Below, in pieces: positions 23,925 through 32,480 of a stretch of DNA of 50,903 nucleotides. Positions within the stretch are counted from its first letter, which is position 1, and the number at the start of each line of letters is the position of its first letter. Made by a program: the position numbers and the translations under genes. This DNA is from Alphaproteobacteria bacterium (GTDB taxonomy: Bacteria > Pseudomonadota > Alphaproteobacteria > Rhodobacterales > Rhodobacteraceae), in contig JAJRPO010000082.1 of NCBI GenBank assembly GCA_024280735.1, forward strand, positions 1-50,903. The letters run 5' to 3'. The notes under the pieces are model-generated. The model did not search any database. It was not told where the DNA came from and was given only the letters and a program-made list of their open reading frames with translations.

Positions 23925-25808
23925 ATGGAAGCCATTACCTTGAATCTGGAGATGATGGTGGTCCTTGCTGTTCTGGCATTCACGATATTTTTGTTTGTTT
24001 CTGAAATAGTGCGCGTTGATCTGGCCGCGATTATTGTGATGGTTCTGGTGGGGGGGCTGAGTTATCATCCCCTGCTGCCAAATCTGGCCGATGTTAACCA
24101 TCTGTTTGACGGTTTCGCCTCTAATGCGGTGATGTCGATCATTGCTGTGATGATTATTGGCGCGGGGCTGGATAAAACCGGGTTGATGTCCAAGGTGGCA
24201 GCTGTGATCCTGAAATACGGCGGCTCTACCGAGCAGCGGATCATCCCGATTATTTCCGGTACCGTGGGGATCATTTCCAGCTTTATGCAAAATGTGGGCG
24301 CGGCGGCCCTGTTTCTGCCGGTGGTGTCACGGATTTCGGCGCGCACGGAAATTCCCCTGTCACGCCTGCTGATGCCCATGGGGTTTTGCGCCATTCTGGG
24401 CGGCACCATGACGCTTGTCGGTTCCTCGCCGATGATCCTGCTGAACGAGCTGATATTGGCGGCCAATGAAACCCTGCCGGCGGATCAGAAGATGGCAACC
24501 TTTGGGTTGTTTTCGGTGACGCCAATCGGGTTGAGCCTGATTGCCACTGGTATTCTGTATTTCGTACTCTTTGGTCGTTGGGTCCTGCCGGGCAAGTCGG
24601 TACGGGCGGATGCGGTGACAGGGAGTTCCGTGAAAGACTACATGCACAGAATTTACGAACTGGACGTAGATTTGTATGAAGTAGAATTGCCCGCGGGTAA
24701 TATTTTGCTGGGTGAAACCATTGCCGATGTCATGGATGCCAATCACATTTACATTATTGGCAGCGAAATGGACAATCGCCGCCAAATTGCGCCTCCGGTG
24801 AAAACCAAGATTCAAACACCCGCCCGAATTGCAGTTTTGGGACATCGTAAAGATGTGGACGAACTGGCGATGGATTACGATTTGATCGTGCATCCCGCGT
24901 TGGACGTTTTTGCTGAGGATTTTGCCTCATCCCATTCCGGCGTTGCGGAAATCGTGATCCCGCCAGACAGCCGAGCGATTGGAAAAACGGCACGAGAATT
25001 GGAATTGCGTAAAATATATGACATGTCGATGCTGGCTATTCACCGTGGTGGAGACACGCTGTCACATGTGGAAAACGAGGACCACAAAGCATCGCTGATC
25101 GGGCGCGAACCCTTTCAAGCCGGTGATACATTGGTGGTGCATGTTCCCTGGGAACAGTTGGTACGGGTCAACGAGCGGCGTTCTTATGTGGTGGTGACGT
25201 CGGATTACCCCCAAGAGGAACTGCGCCCGCAAAAGGTCGGTTGGGCCTTACTGTTCTTCTTCATCGCGATCTCGCTGGTGCTGTTCACCGATGTCCGTCT
25301 GTCGTTGTGTTTGTTGGTGGGCGCGACGGGGATGATCGTAACCAAAGTGTTGTCGGTGGACGAAGCCTATTCGGCGGTGGGCTGGAACACGGTGTTCTTG
25401 CTGGCCAGCCTGATCCCGCTGGGGCAGGCGGTGCAGAATACGGGGACTGCCGCCTGGATGGCGCAGCTGATCTTGCAAGTGCTTGATGGCTGGCCGATCT
25501 GGTCTTTGCAGGCGGGGGTGGCGATCCTGTCGACTATTCTGACGCTAATAATGTCGAACGTCGGGGCCACGGTTTTACTGGTGCCGCTGGCGGTGTCGAT
25601 TGCGGTGGCTTCCGGCGGTGACCCTGCGATATTTGCGATGACAGTGGCGATTTCCACCTCGAATTCGTTTCTGATCCCGACCCATCAGGTGAACGCCCTG
25701 ATTATGGGGCCGGCAGGGTATCGCGTGATGGATTTTGTCAAGACTGGCGGGATGATGACCATTCTGTTTTTGGTGGTCTCGCTGACCATGATGAATGTTG
25801 TGTTTTAG
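23925..25808 (+). CDS. SLC13-family permease with TrkA-C (RCK_C) domains
   Basis: A 627-residue inner-membrane protein of the divalent anion/Na+ symporter (SLC13, ArsB/NhaD superfamily) type. An N-terminal half of hydrophobic helices (about 5-205) is followed by a soluble insert of roughly 200 residues with two RCK_C-like stretches (VDLYEVELPAGNILLGETIADV and VAEIVIPPDSRAIGKTARELELR), then a second helical half (about 395-625) with the GWNTVFLLASLIPLG segment and SNVGATVLL. Bacterial relatives carry sulfate, dicarboxylates or similar anions; the substrate here is not determinable. RBS CAGGAG lies upstream of ATG 23925. The ZIP gene follows with no gap. Confidence 0.88.
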   Translation: MEAITLNLEMMVVLAVLAFTIFLFVSEIVRVDLAAIIVMVLVGGLSYHPLLPNLADVNHLFDGFASNAVMSIIAVMIIGAGLDKTGLMSKVAAVILKYGGSTEQRIIPIISGTVGIISSFMQNVGAAALFLPVVSRISARTEIPLSRLLMPMGFCAILGGTMTLVGSSPMILLNELILAANETLPADQKMATFGLFSVTPIGLSLIATGILYFVLFGRWVLPGKSVRADAVTGSSVKDYMHRIYELDVDLYEVELPAGNILLGETIADVMDANHIYIIGSEMDNRRQIAPPVKTKIQTPARIAVLGHRKDVDELAMDYDLIVHPALDVFAEDFASSHSGVAEIVIPPDSRAIGKTARELELRKIYDMSMLAIHRGGDTLSHVENEDHKASLIGREPFQAGDTLVVHVPWEQLVRVNERRSYVVVTSDYPQEELRPQKVGWALLFFFIAISLVLFTDVRLSLCLLVGATGMIVTKVLSVDEAYSAVGWNTVFLLASLIPLGQAVQNTGTAAWMAQLILQVLDGWPIWSLQAGVAILSTILTLIMSNVGATVLLVPLAVSIAVASGGDPAIFAMTVAISTSNSFLIPTHQVNALIMGPAGYRVMDFVKTGGMMTILFLVVSLTMMNVVF

Positions 25809-26519
25809 ATGACACCTTTGGTGACAGCGATGCTCTATTGCTTCCTTGGGGGCATCACGATACCGCTCGGCGGGTTGTTGGCCAGTATGGAACATATCAG
25901 ACGCAAGTGGCTGAGGCAGGAATTGCGCCATACAGTGCTTGCCTTTGGTGCCGGTGCCTTGCTTTCGGCGGTGGCTTTGGTGTTGGTGCCCCGCGGTGCC
26001 GATGCGCTGCCACCCTTCGCCGCTATTGTGGCTTTTGGCGGCGGCGGCTTGACGTTTTTCGCTTTTCGCAGGTGGATGGCACTGCACGGTGGCTCTGGTG
26101 CGATGCTGGTCGCCATGGCGCTGGATTTTGTCCCCGAGGCACTGGCCATGGGGGCATTGTTTACCACGCAGTCAAGCACTGCACTGTTATTGGCGGTGAT
26201 GATAGCCCTACAAAACCTACCAGAGAGCTTTAACGCTTTTCGCGAAATCCGTGCGGGCAGTGATATGGGCACGCCGCGTATTTTGGGCTTTTTTGCCTTG
26301 ATAAGCTTGGCTGGCCCCCTGAGCGCGTGGGTCGGTTTTACCTTTCTGACTGCCAATCCCGCCGTTTTAGGGGCGATAATGTTGTTTGCGGCTGGCGGTA
26401 TTCTTTATCTAATCTTTCAGGATATTGCGCCGAATGTTCCTTTGGAAAATGACTGGGCGCCCCCGTTGGGGGTGGTGCTGGGATTTATGCTTGGCCTTTT
26501 GGGCGATATGTTGATTTGA
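25809..26519 (+). CDS. ZIP-family metal transporter-like membrane protein
   Basis: A 236-residue membrane protein. Helix IV and V-like segments carry the ZIP signatures ALDFVPEALAMG (the HxxPEG/ALGxHxxPEG region in a variant form) and ALQNLPESFNAF (the HNxPEG equivalent). Metal-ligand histidines of classic ZIPs are replaced (D and Q at those places), so zinc transport is uncertain. Its ATG immediately follows the permease stop, so it is co-transcribed and probably translationally coupled. Confidence 0.75.
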   Translation: MTPLVTAMLYCFLGGITIPLGGLLASMEHIRRKWLRQELRHTVLAFGAGALLSAVALVLVPRGADALPPFAAIVAFGGGGLTFFAFRRWMALHGGSGAMLVAMALDFVPEALAMGALFTTQSSTALLLAVMIALQNLPESFNAFREIRAGSDMGTPRILGFFALISLAGPLSAWVGFTFLTANPAVLGAIMLFAAGGILYLIFQDIAPNVPLENDWAPPLGVVLGFMLGLLGDMLI

Positions 26520-26550
26520 TGACACGGTATTATTCTCAAAAGGATCGCTT

Positions 26551-27414
26551 ATGAAACCGTCGAAACCTGAAAATCCGGCCCCCACCGATGCGCAAAACCG
26601 CCGCAGCCTTAAGCCGGTTATTTGCTATCCGACCGAAACCTTGCCCAAACCGGATATGGCGGTTTTGGCGCAAGCCCGCCTGGATATGACGTTGATAGAT
26701 ACGGTGATTGTACCGCCGCGCGATGCCGCTTGTTTCGAGGTTCCGGCAGGGCATTTCTTTCGGATTGTCAGTGTGGAGGGGCCGCAGGTTGGCGATTTGA
26801 ACCTGTGGAATGCAGCGGATTTGAACGAGCGGTTCTATTCTGGCAAAACACGGGCGCTGCATGGGACACATCTAAGCACGGGCGATCGGATGTGGAGCAG
26901 TTTTCCGGCGATGCGGGTGATGGCGACGATTTCTTATGATACGCTGGATTGGTATGGCTGGGACAGCGATGGCGGGTCTGTGCATGATGTGATCGGGACG
27001 CGGTGCGATCCTTATAGCAACGATGTTTTGACGGGGGTGGATTATCATTATTGCTGTCATTCCAACCTGACGCGGGCCTTGGCGGACCATCAAAAGATGG
27101 ATTTGGCGGCGGCGGAGGGGTTGGTTCATGACGTGTGTAATGTCTTCATGCTAACGGGCTTTACCCTTGATACTAAACAATATTTCATGAAGGCCAGCCC
27201 GGTGCGACCCGGCGATTATCTGGAGTTTTTTGCCGAGATTGATTTGCTGGGCGGGCTGTCCGCTTGCCCGGGCGGGGATTGCAGTTCGGGGCATTCCTCG
27301 GACGCGGCGAAATGCTATCCTTTGCAGGTAGAAATCTGGAAACCAGCCGTGGGCGCGCTGAAAGGCTGGCAGAGTCCGGCGCTGAACGGATATTCGCGCG
27401 GGCATGGGGTCTAG
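26551..27414 (+). CDS. urea carboxylase-associated family protein (DUF1989)
   Basis: A 287-residue protein of the DUF1989 family. Recognisable parts are VPAGHFFRIVSVEGPQVGDL, LWNAADLNERF, the cysteine-bearing GTRCDPYS and DYHYCCHSNL segments, and CPGGDCSS near the C-terminus. Relatives of this fold include urea carboxylase-associated proteins and carboxyguanidine deiminase subunits, so guanidine, urea or allophanate metabolism is possible. No urea carboxylase or allophanate hydrolase is nearby. The upstream gap to the ZIP gene is 31 bases, so it may belong to the same transcript. Confidence 0.82.
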   Translation: MKPSKPENPAPTDAQNRRSLKPVICYPTETLPKPDMAVLAQARLDMTLIDTVIVPPRDAACFEVPAGHFFRIVSVEGPQVGDLNLWNAADLNERFYSGKTRALHGTHLSTGDRMWSSFPAMRVMATISYDTLDWYGWDSDGGSVHDVIGTRCDPYSNDVLTGVDYHYCCHSNLTRALADHQKMDLAAAEGLVHDVCNVFMLTGFTLDTKQYFMKASPVRPGDYLEFFAEIDLLGGLSACPGGDCSSGHSSDAAKCYPLQVEIWKPAVGALKGWQSPALNGYSRGHGV

Positions 27415-27449
27415 GCGGAATTTGGCTTATTTTTGAAGGGCTTGCGATT

Positions 27450-27465
27450 AGTGACGATTGTCACT
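27450..27465. promoter_or_regulatory. palindrome AGTGAC-N4-GTCACT
   Basis: A perfect 6-bp inverted repeat with spacer GATT lies about 52 bases before the ATG of a small secreted ORF at 27517. It shares the GTGAC-N4-GTCAC core with the site at 1066-1079. TTGTCA within it might also serve as a -35 hexamer, but no convincing -10 follows at 17 bases. Confidence 0.4.
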
Positions 27466-27516
27466 TTTAATCCGGGACCCCGACATTATGTACCCTCTGT
27501 AGCGAGAGGAAATATC

Positions 27517-27636
27517 ATGCCTAGAATTGTTTTATGGACCTGTGTCGCGGCGCTGGCGCTGTCTACTGTGGTGGCCTTGGCCTCCCCCGAGGGTGCTTTT
27601 GTCGGCGTCGAGGCGGCGGGCAGCACGACGCGTTAA
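27517..27636 (+). CDS. small secreted peptide, hypothetical
   Basis: A 39-residue ORF with an excellent ribosome site (GAGAGGAAATATC before ATG). It reads MPRIVLWTCVAALALSTVVA followed by LASPEGAFVGVEAAGSTTR, which looks like a complete signal peptide plus about 17 residues. Directly after the stop, the next frame continues with a protein-like stretch (DALTLGALGLKRVSDLWDAL, then VRKFAGGRN, ending at 27716). A single frameshift near 27615-27635 could therefore have split a 66-residue protein. Whether it is intact or broken is open. Confidence 0.45.
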   Translation: MPRIVLWTCVAALALSTVVALASPEGAFVGVEAAGSTTR

Positions 27637-27786
27637 CACTTGGGGCTTTGGGCCTGAAACGGGTGTCGGACCTGTGGGACGCATTGGTGCGCAAGTTTGC
27701 GGGCGGCAGAAATTAACGAATTCGCTTTTAACTTGAAGTTGTGAGGGAAATCGGGCCAGATTGGGTGTGATCTGGGAGGATTAGAT

Positions 27787-29142
27787 TTGAGCGAATTGAA
27801 AGATCCAAATTTACCACCAAAGGCGATTTTCAAAGTTAATGACGACTGCAGCGCAGTTCGCAATGACGGGCTGGAGCTGGCGGCAGCGAACAGCAATATT
27901 TGGTATGTGCTGGCGACGATTTATCGCGAGCAGGGCGGGGATTGGGATACTGATCTGGAAGTCAAAAACCAACAGGCTTGGAATGGCTGGGTCTATCAAA
28001 ATCTGAGCCGCGAAAAGCAAGGGAGTTTTGCCGAGGATTTTGGATTTACTCATGATGAAATGACAGTGCTGAAAAATGTTGACCGGAAAGCAATTAGGAA
28101 AGCATTTCAACTCCGCCTGCCAGGTATTGAGCCGCCTAAAACCACTGAGCGCTGCAAATTCTCAAAAAATTACTTTTCTAAACCGGTTAGTTTTAAAAAA
28201 TATGCTTTTGTGAAACGCGCTTGTTTCCATGAAGCGACTTTCAGTAGGAAAAGCGATTTTCGCGAAGCAGTTTTTAGTGGGTATGCCAATTTCAGCGAGG
28301 CTTCGTTCTGCGAGGACGTCGGATTCCATAAGACGATTTTCAGCCAGCACGCTTGCTTTTGTAAAGCGACATTCAACGGCAACACCGACTTTTATAAAGC
28401 GAAATACTACGGGAATGCCAATTTCCCTTCCGCAATTTTCAACGGTTCAGTTGATTTTCATTACGTTGTTTTCAACGGATTTACTCTTTTCGAGGACGCG
28501 ACTTTTGGGGGAGCTGCGAACTTTAGTTCTGCTGTTTTCAATTCAAAAACAGTTTTTGATAAAGCTAAGTTCCTAAAATTTGTACCAACTTTCCACGCCG
28601 CCGAATTATACGACCACACAACATTTACTCTACTGCCCAATTTTCGCGATAATTGGCCGCCGTTGCAGGGGGAGGACGTGATGCCCGCCGCCGAACAAAA
28701 ACGCGCCTATAATCGATTGCGGTTGTTTATGAACAAGAGTTTGCAGATTGATGAAGAGCAGTTTTTTCATCGGCAAGAAATGCGCTGTAAGCAGGCGTTG
28801 GCGACAACTAAACTCGATAAGTTTGTACTATGGGCCTATGCTAATTTTTCCGATTTTGGCTGGGATGTGCGAAGGCCTACCTATTATCTATTTCTGTTAT
28901 TCCTGACAGGTTGGATTCCAATGCTTGGGAATTTGGTCAGAACGTCAAAGGATTTTAGTATCGTCTTCTCCAGCGCAGGTTGGAGTATATCCAATATTTT
29001 CCCGTTCTTTGGGTTCCGTCGGTTATTTTCGAGTGAGCTCTCGAATTGGTATGATGTTCTTGCAGGTGTGCAAACGGTTTCAGGGTTTATTCTGCTGTTC
29101 CTGCTGGGCCTTGGTCTGCGCAACAGGTTTCGTTTGCGCTAG
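27787..29142 (+). CDS. pentapeptide-repeat protein with C-terminal membrane helices
   Basis: A 451-residue protein starting at TTG 27787, supported by GGGAGG seven bases upstream. Residues 125-290 are tandem repeats with phenylalanine at regular spacing (for example FHEATFSRKSDFREAVFSGY), the right-handed quadrilateral beta helix of pentapeptide-repeat proteins. The first 120 residues are soluble and unrecognised (NIWYVLATIYREQGGDWDTD). The C-terminus has two clear membrane helices (about 363-383 and 428-447). Such fusions occur in bacteria with no set function; some pentapeptide proteins shield gyrase or take part in effector complexes. The coding region is AT-rich relative to neighbours. 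Confidence 0.82.
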   Translation: MSELKDPNLPPKAIFKVNDDCSAVRNDGLELAAANSNIWYVLATIYREQGGDWDTDLEVKNQQAWNGWVYQNLSREKQGSFAEDFGFTHDEMTVLKNVDRKAIRKAFQLRLPGIEPPKTTERCKFSKNYFSKPVSFKKYAFVKRACFHEATFSRKSDFREAVFSGYANFSEASFCEDVGFHKTIFSQHACFCKATFNGNTDFYKAKYYGNANFPSAIFNGSVDFHYVVFNGFTLFEDATFGGAANFSSAVFNSKTVFDKAKFLKFVPTFHAAELYDHTTFTLLPNFRDNWPPLQGEDVMPAAEQKRAYNRLRLFMNKSLQIDEEQFFHRQEMRCKQALATTKLDKFVLWAYANFSDFGWDVRRPTYYLFLLFLTGWIPMLGNLVRTSKDFSIVFSSAGWSISNIFPFFGFRRLFSSELSNWYDVLAGVQTVSGFILLFLLGLGLRNRFRLR

Positions 29143-29451
29143 CGGTTATTTGGGGTGTTGGCCAAGCCAGACAGGCACGGGTGCTTGGCCCGGGCCGCGC
29201 CCGAACCTCCCCCCGGGAGGGCGCTTTGCGATGTTGCGAGTAGAGTTGAGGTTTGTTGGGTAAGCTAGGGCGGTATTTGCTGTTGATGTTGCAACGCCCC
29301 CCCAGGTTCGGGCGTGTCCCTCTCTGCGCTAGAGAAACAGGCCATTTTTACCCTTGCAAGCGCGCCCTCGCGCCCATACAAGGACCCCTGATTTCACAGG
29401 TTTTGCCCGTGTGTTTGTGCACGGCCCGACAATGCTTAAAAGGATGCCCTA
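29143..29451. other. 309-base intergenic stretch with GC-rich inverted repeats
   Basis: No gene is visible before trigger factor. The stretch holds CGCCCGAACCT (29198-29208) and its exact complement AGGTTCGGGCG (29304-29314), about 95 bases apart. It also has a local hairpin CCTCCC-CCC-GGGAGG (29206-29220). The wording GGCCCGGGCCGCGCCCGAACC looks like a dispersed GC-rich repeat of the Roseobacter group, from memory. The trigger-factor promoter should lie in the last 100 bases; I cannot place it with confidence. Confidence 0.45.
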
Positions 29452-30783
29452 ATGCAGGTTACTGAAACGCTCAACGAAGGCCTGAAGCGCGGCTATTCGA
29501 TCTCTATCACTGGTAAAGAACTGACCGATAAGGTGGATGCCAAGCTGCGCGAGGCGCAACCCACCATCGAGATGAAGGGTTTTCGCAAAGGCAAAGTGCC
29601 AATGGCGATGCTGAAAAAGCAGCATGGCGATTCTGTGATGGGCGAAGCAATGCAGGAAACTGTTGACGGCGCGATGAACGAACATTTCGAGACTTCCGGC
29701 GATCGCCCCGCGATGAAGCCAGATGTTCAGATGACCAATTCCGAATGGAAGCCCGGCGATGATGTAGAAGTGACGCTAAGCTATGAATGTCTGCCGGAAG
29801 TGGCAGCGCCTGATTTTGGCAAAGTGAAGCTGGAACGCTTGGTTGTTAAGACAGATGACGCAGACGTTGACGAGGCGTTGGAAAATCTGGCCGGCACGGC
29901 GACGAGTTTTGAGGACCGCAAGAAGGGTTCCAAAGCCAAAGACGGCGATCAGGTTGTGATTAACTTCCTCGGCAAGGTTGACGACGTGGCGTTTGAAGGC
30001 GGCGCGGGGGAGGATTATCCGCTGGTTCTGGGTTCCAACAGCTTTATCCCGGGTTTCGAGGAACAGCTGGTTGGCGCGAAAGCTGGCGAAGATGTTGTGG
30101 TGAATGTGAAATTCCCTGACGAGTATGGCGCGGAAAATCTGGCCGGCAAAGATGCGGTTTTTGAGTGTACTGTGAACGAGGTCAAGAAACCTGTTGCAGC
30201 TGCGATTGACGACGAACTGGCGAAGAAATTCGGCGCAGAGAGCCTTGATGATCTGAAAAGCCAAATCTCCGAGCGTCTGGGTGCAGAATATGGCAATGCC
30301 GCGCGTATGGTGATGAAGCGGGCAATGATGGACGAGCTGGACAAGCTGGTTGATTTCGATCTGCCGCCAACTTTGGTCGAGCAAGAAGCCGGTCAAATCG
30401 CGCATCAGCTGTGGCATGAGGATAACCCTGAGGTTCAGGGCCATGACCATCCGGAAATCGAGACCACCGAAGAGCATACCAAACTGGCGACGCGCCGCGT
30501 GCGTTTGGGCCTGTTGCTGGCCGAGGTTGGCAAGATCCAGGAAATCAACGTGACCGAGCAGGAAATGCAGCAGGCAGCGATGCAGCAAGCACAGCAATAC
30601 CCCGGCCAAGAGCGTGAATTCTTTGAGTTCTTGGGCAAGAACGAGCAAATGCAACAGCAAATGCGCGCACCGATCTTTGAGGATAAAGTGATTGATTACA
30701 TTGCAGAACTGGCCGATGTGACCGACAAGGAAGTTTCTAAAGACGAGCTGCAAAAAGCAGTTGAAGGTTTGGAAACTGAATAG
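29452..30783 (+). CDS. tig: trigger factor
   Basis: The ribosome-associated folding chaperone with peptidyl-prolyl isomerase activity. The 443 residues show the N-terminal ribosome-binding domain with the signature [12 protein letters not shown] (about 43-54), an FKBP-like domain (about 155-245; [42 protein letters not shown]) and a long helical C-terminal domain rich in Q and E. The gene precedes clpP and clpX by a few kilobases, as in many bacteria, although here an RTX gene has come between. A strong terminator follows. Confidence 0.97.
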   Translation: MQVTETLNEGLKRGYSISITGKELTDKVDAKLREAQPTIEMKGFRKGKVPMAMLKKQHGDSVMGEAMQETVDGAMNEHFETSGDRPAMKPDVQMTNSEWKPGDDVEVTLSYECLPEVAAPDFGKVKLERLVVKTDDADVDEALENLAGTATSFEDRKKGSKAKDGDQVVINFLGKVDDVAFEGGAGEDYPLVLGSNSFIPGFEEQLVGAKAGEDVVVNVKFPDEYGAENLAGKDAVFECTVNEVKKPVAAAIDDELAKKFGAESLDDLKSQISERLGAEYGNAARMVMKRAMMDELDKLVDFDLPPTLVEQEAGQIAHQLWHEDNPEVQGHDHPEIETTEEHTKLATRRVRLGLLLAEVGKIQEINVTEQEMQQAAMQQAQQYPGQEREFFEFLGKNEQMQQQMRAPIFEDKVIDYIAELADVTDKEVSKDELQKAVEGLETE

Positions 30784-30806
30784 TTTAGATCCGTTAACGA
30801 ATTACA

Positions 30807-30835
30807 AAGGGCGTCCAATTGGGCGCCCTTTTTTG
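30807..30835 (+). terminator. Rho-independent terminator after tig
   Basis: The stem AAGGGCGTCC/GGGCGCCCTT (one G-T pair) with loop AATT is followed by a TTTTT run. It begins 24 bases past the stop of trigger factor. Confidence 0.85.
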
Positions 30836-30838
30836 TGG

Positions 30839-31241
30839 GGTAGGCCGCCTTAGTCCTTCGGCGCGGTTATGCCTTTCAGGCCAAGCAAATGGCAAGTTTG
30901 GGTGGGGTATAGAAATATGCGGCTGCGAATGCAGTGCAGCCTGAGTGGTGTCAAAACTGGCCCCGCAGAGCGGCACGCTGTATGTGGTGGCCAAGGTGAG
31001 CTGTACGAGATGGTATTGGCCGATACAATTTTCAGCCAAATCAAGCATGTATTGTCGGTAAGAAAGCGATTGCGCAGATTGCGCTACAGGTAGGGAATTA
31101 TTTGAGAAATGGGATAAAATCCGTTGATATATTGAATTTTGGCATTCTGTAAAGTGGACGAAATTGAACGGCTAGAGCAATTTGATGTGGCATTGAATTG
31201 CGTAGATTGATGGCTCAACAATAGAATCGGACCGCTCTATC
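30839..31241. other. 403-base stretch without a recognisable gene
   Basis: Short open frames exist on both strands (largest about 80 residues) but none has convincing composition, a ribosome site or known motifs. The right part turns AT-rich and contains an inverted repeat GCAATT/AATTGC near 31170-31195. It separates the tig terminator from the 3' end of the minus-strand RTX gene, for which I see no clear terminator. Confidence 0.5.
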
Positions 31242-32291
31242 CTAAACAAAATCGAAATCCGCGTCGGTCAAGATACTACCTGCCATTCCCTGCAACACAA
31301 TCACCCCGCCGTCATGGGTTATTTCGAGGTTTGTTCGGATCGACGTTATTTCCAGTGCGCCAAATCCGCCAGTGTGACCGGCGATTTGCAGGCTGTCCAA
31401 TCCGTCCTGAAAATCCGTCACCGTATCGCGGTTGGCGTTGGCCGTAAATACAAACACGTCGCTGCCTTTTCCACCTGTCAGCTTGTCCAGCCCTTTGCCG
31501 CCATCGAGAGTGTCATTGCCGGAATTACCTTTCAGCTTATCCCGACCGGCGCCTCCTTTCAGCGTGTCGTTGCCCTTGCCGCCATTAAGGCGGTCTTTAC
31601 CGGCACCACCGTCCAGTGTGTCATTGTTGTTATTACCATTTAGGCGGTCATTGCCCTTGCCGCCGTAAAGGCGATCTTTGCCTACTCCGCCCGCCAGCAC
31701 ATCATTACTTTTGTTGCCATAAAGGTAGTCATTGCCCCCAGCACCGCTGAGGGAATCCGCACAGCCGCCGCCGCGCAAGGTATCGGCAGCTGCTGTGCCG
31801 ATCAAAGTGGCGCTGGCGCAAATAGGGTGAAAGTTGGATAGGTCGATAAGGCCGTCGGTTGTACCATCTGCCAGATCGGCACTTGCGAGTTCTGATGCTA
31901 GCAAAAGGTATGACTCGCCAGAATAGCGGTCGCCGCCTAAATAGGCTCCGATCAGCAGGTCATCTTTACCATCACCGTCCACATCTCCAGCAGAGGAAAC
32001 GGAACGGCCTGTTTCATCACCTTGGTCTTCTCCGATGAATTTATAGGAAGTTATTTGCGCTGCTACATTACCAAGATCAATCACTCCGTCCGCCGCGCCA
32101 TCCGCCAAGTCAGCGGTGGTAAGGTCTGCGGCTGTAATCAGGAATACTTCTCCGGACTGGGTGCCCCCGCCAGTGCCCAAATAGGCCCCAATCAGCAGAT
32201 CATCATTGCCATCGCCATCCACATCGCCTGCAGAGGATACGGAACGGCCTGAAAAATTAGATGCTTCTTTGCTTATGAATTTATTTCCCAT
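31242..32291 (-). CDS. FG-GAP / RTX calcium-binding secreted protein
   Basis: A 349-residue acidic protein. Two integrin-type FG-GAP units share the sequence GRSVSSAGDVDGDG followed by DDLLIGAYLG (about 15-39 and 95-119). They are followed by hemolysin-type RTX nonapeptides, for example GGKGNDRLNG and GGAGKDRLNG (about 163-285), and a C-terminal DVFVFTANANRDTVTDFQDG region typical of type I secretion substrates. It has no Sec signal, as expected for export by an ABC-type secretion system. None is encoded here. It is inserted between tig and clpP on the opposite strand. Function is likely surface or extracellular binding. Confidence 0.85.
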   Translation of the reverse strand: MGNKFISKEASNFSGRSVSSAGDVDGDGNDDLLIGAYLGTGGGTQSGEVFLITAADLTTADLADGAADGVIDLGNVAAQITSYKFIGEDQGDETGRSVSSAGDVDGDGKDDLLIGAYLGGDRYSGESYLLLASELASADLADGTTDGLIDLSNFHPICASATLIGTAAADTLRGGGCADSLSGAGGNDYLYGNKSNDVLAGGVGKDRLYGGKGNDRLNGNNNNDTLDGGAGKDRLNGGKGNDTLKGGAGRDKLKGNSGNDTLDGGKGLDKLTGGKGSDVFVFTANANRDTVTDFQDGLDSLQIAGHTGGFGALEITSIRTNLEITHDGGVIVLQGMAGSILTDADFDFV

Positions 32292-32417
32292 TTAAATGCC
32301 TTTGTTTGAAAATTCCGAACAATACCAGAGGTTGAAGTGTCACAGCCTATGAAGCAGATGATTCAGGGTCAAGTTCAATAATTTGAGCTTCGGAGACTCT
32401 TGAAAACAATTGCGCGC

Positions 32418-32446
32418 TTGAAGCCCCTCCATGGTCGAACTAGTAT
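32418..32446 (+). promoter_or_regulatory. candidate clpP promoter
   Basis: TTGAAG (32418-32423), a 17-base spacer and TAGTAT (32441-32446) give a sigma-70-like promoter ending 35 bases before the clpP ATG. A CTTGAAA at 32399-32405 resembles a heat-shock -35, but its distance to a CCCC element is too long for RpoH. I place this as a plausible main promoter only. Confidence 0.4.
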
Positions 32447-32480
32447 TAGTAGAGAAAACGAACCAATACAGGCTGACCCG

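Noticed and set aside
30794-31093. Short open frames on both strands after trigger factor
   Set aside because: No ribosome site, coding-like composition or motif; treated as non-coding.
31480-31750. Repetitive DNA suggestive of a repeat array
   Set aside because: It encodes RTX nonapeptides of the FG-GAP/RTX protein. No CRISPR array is present in the window.
32399-32432. RpoH-type heat-shock promoter before clpP (CTTGAAA ... CCCC)
   Set aside because: The spacer is 18 bases or more, outside the usual range, and a sigma-70-like TTGAAG-17-TAGTAT fits better.
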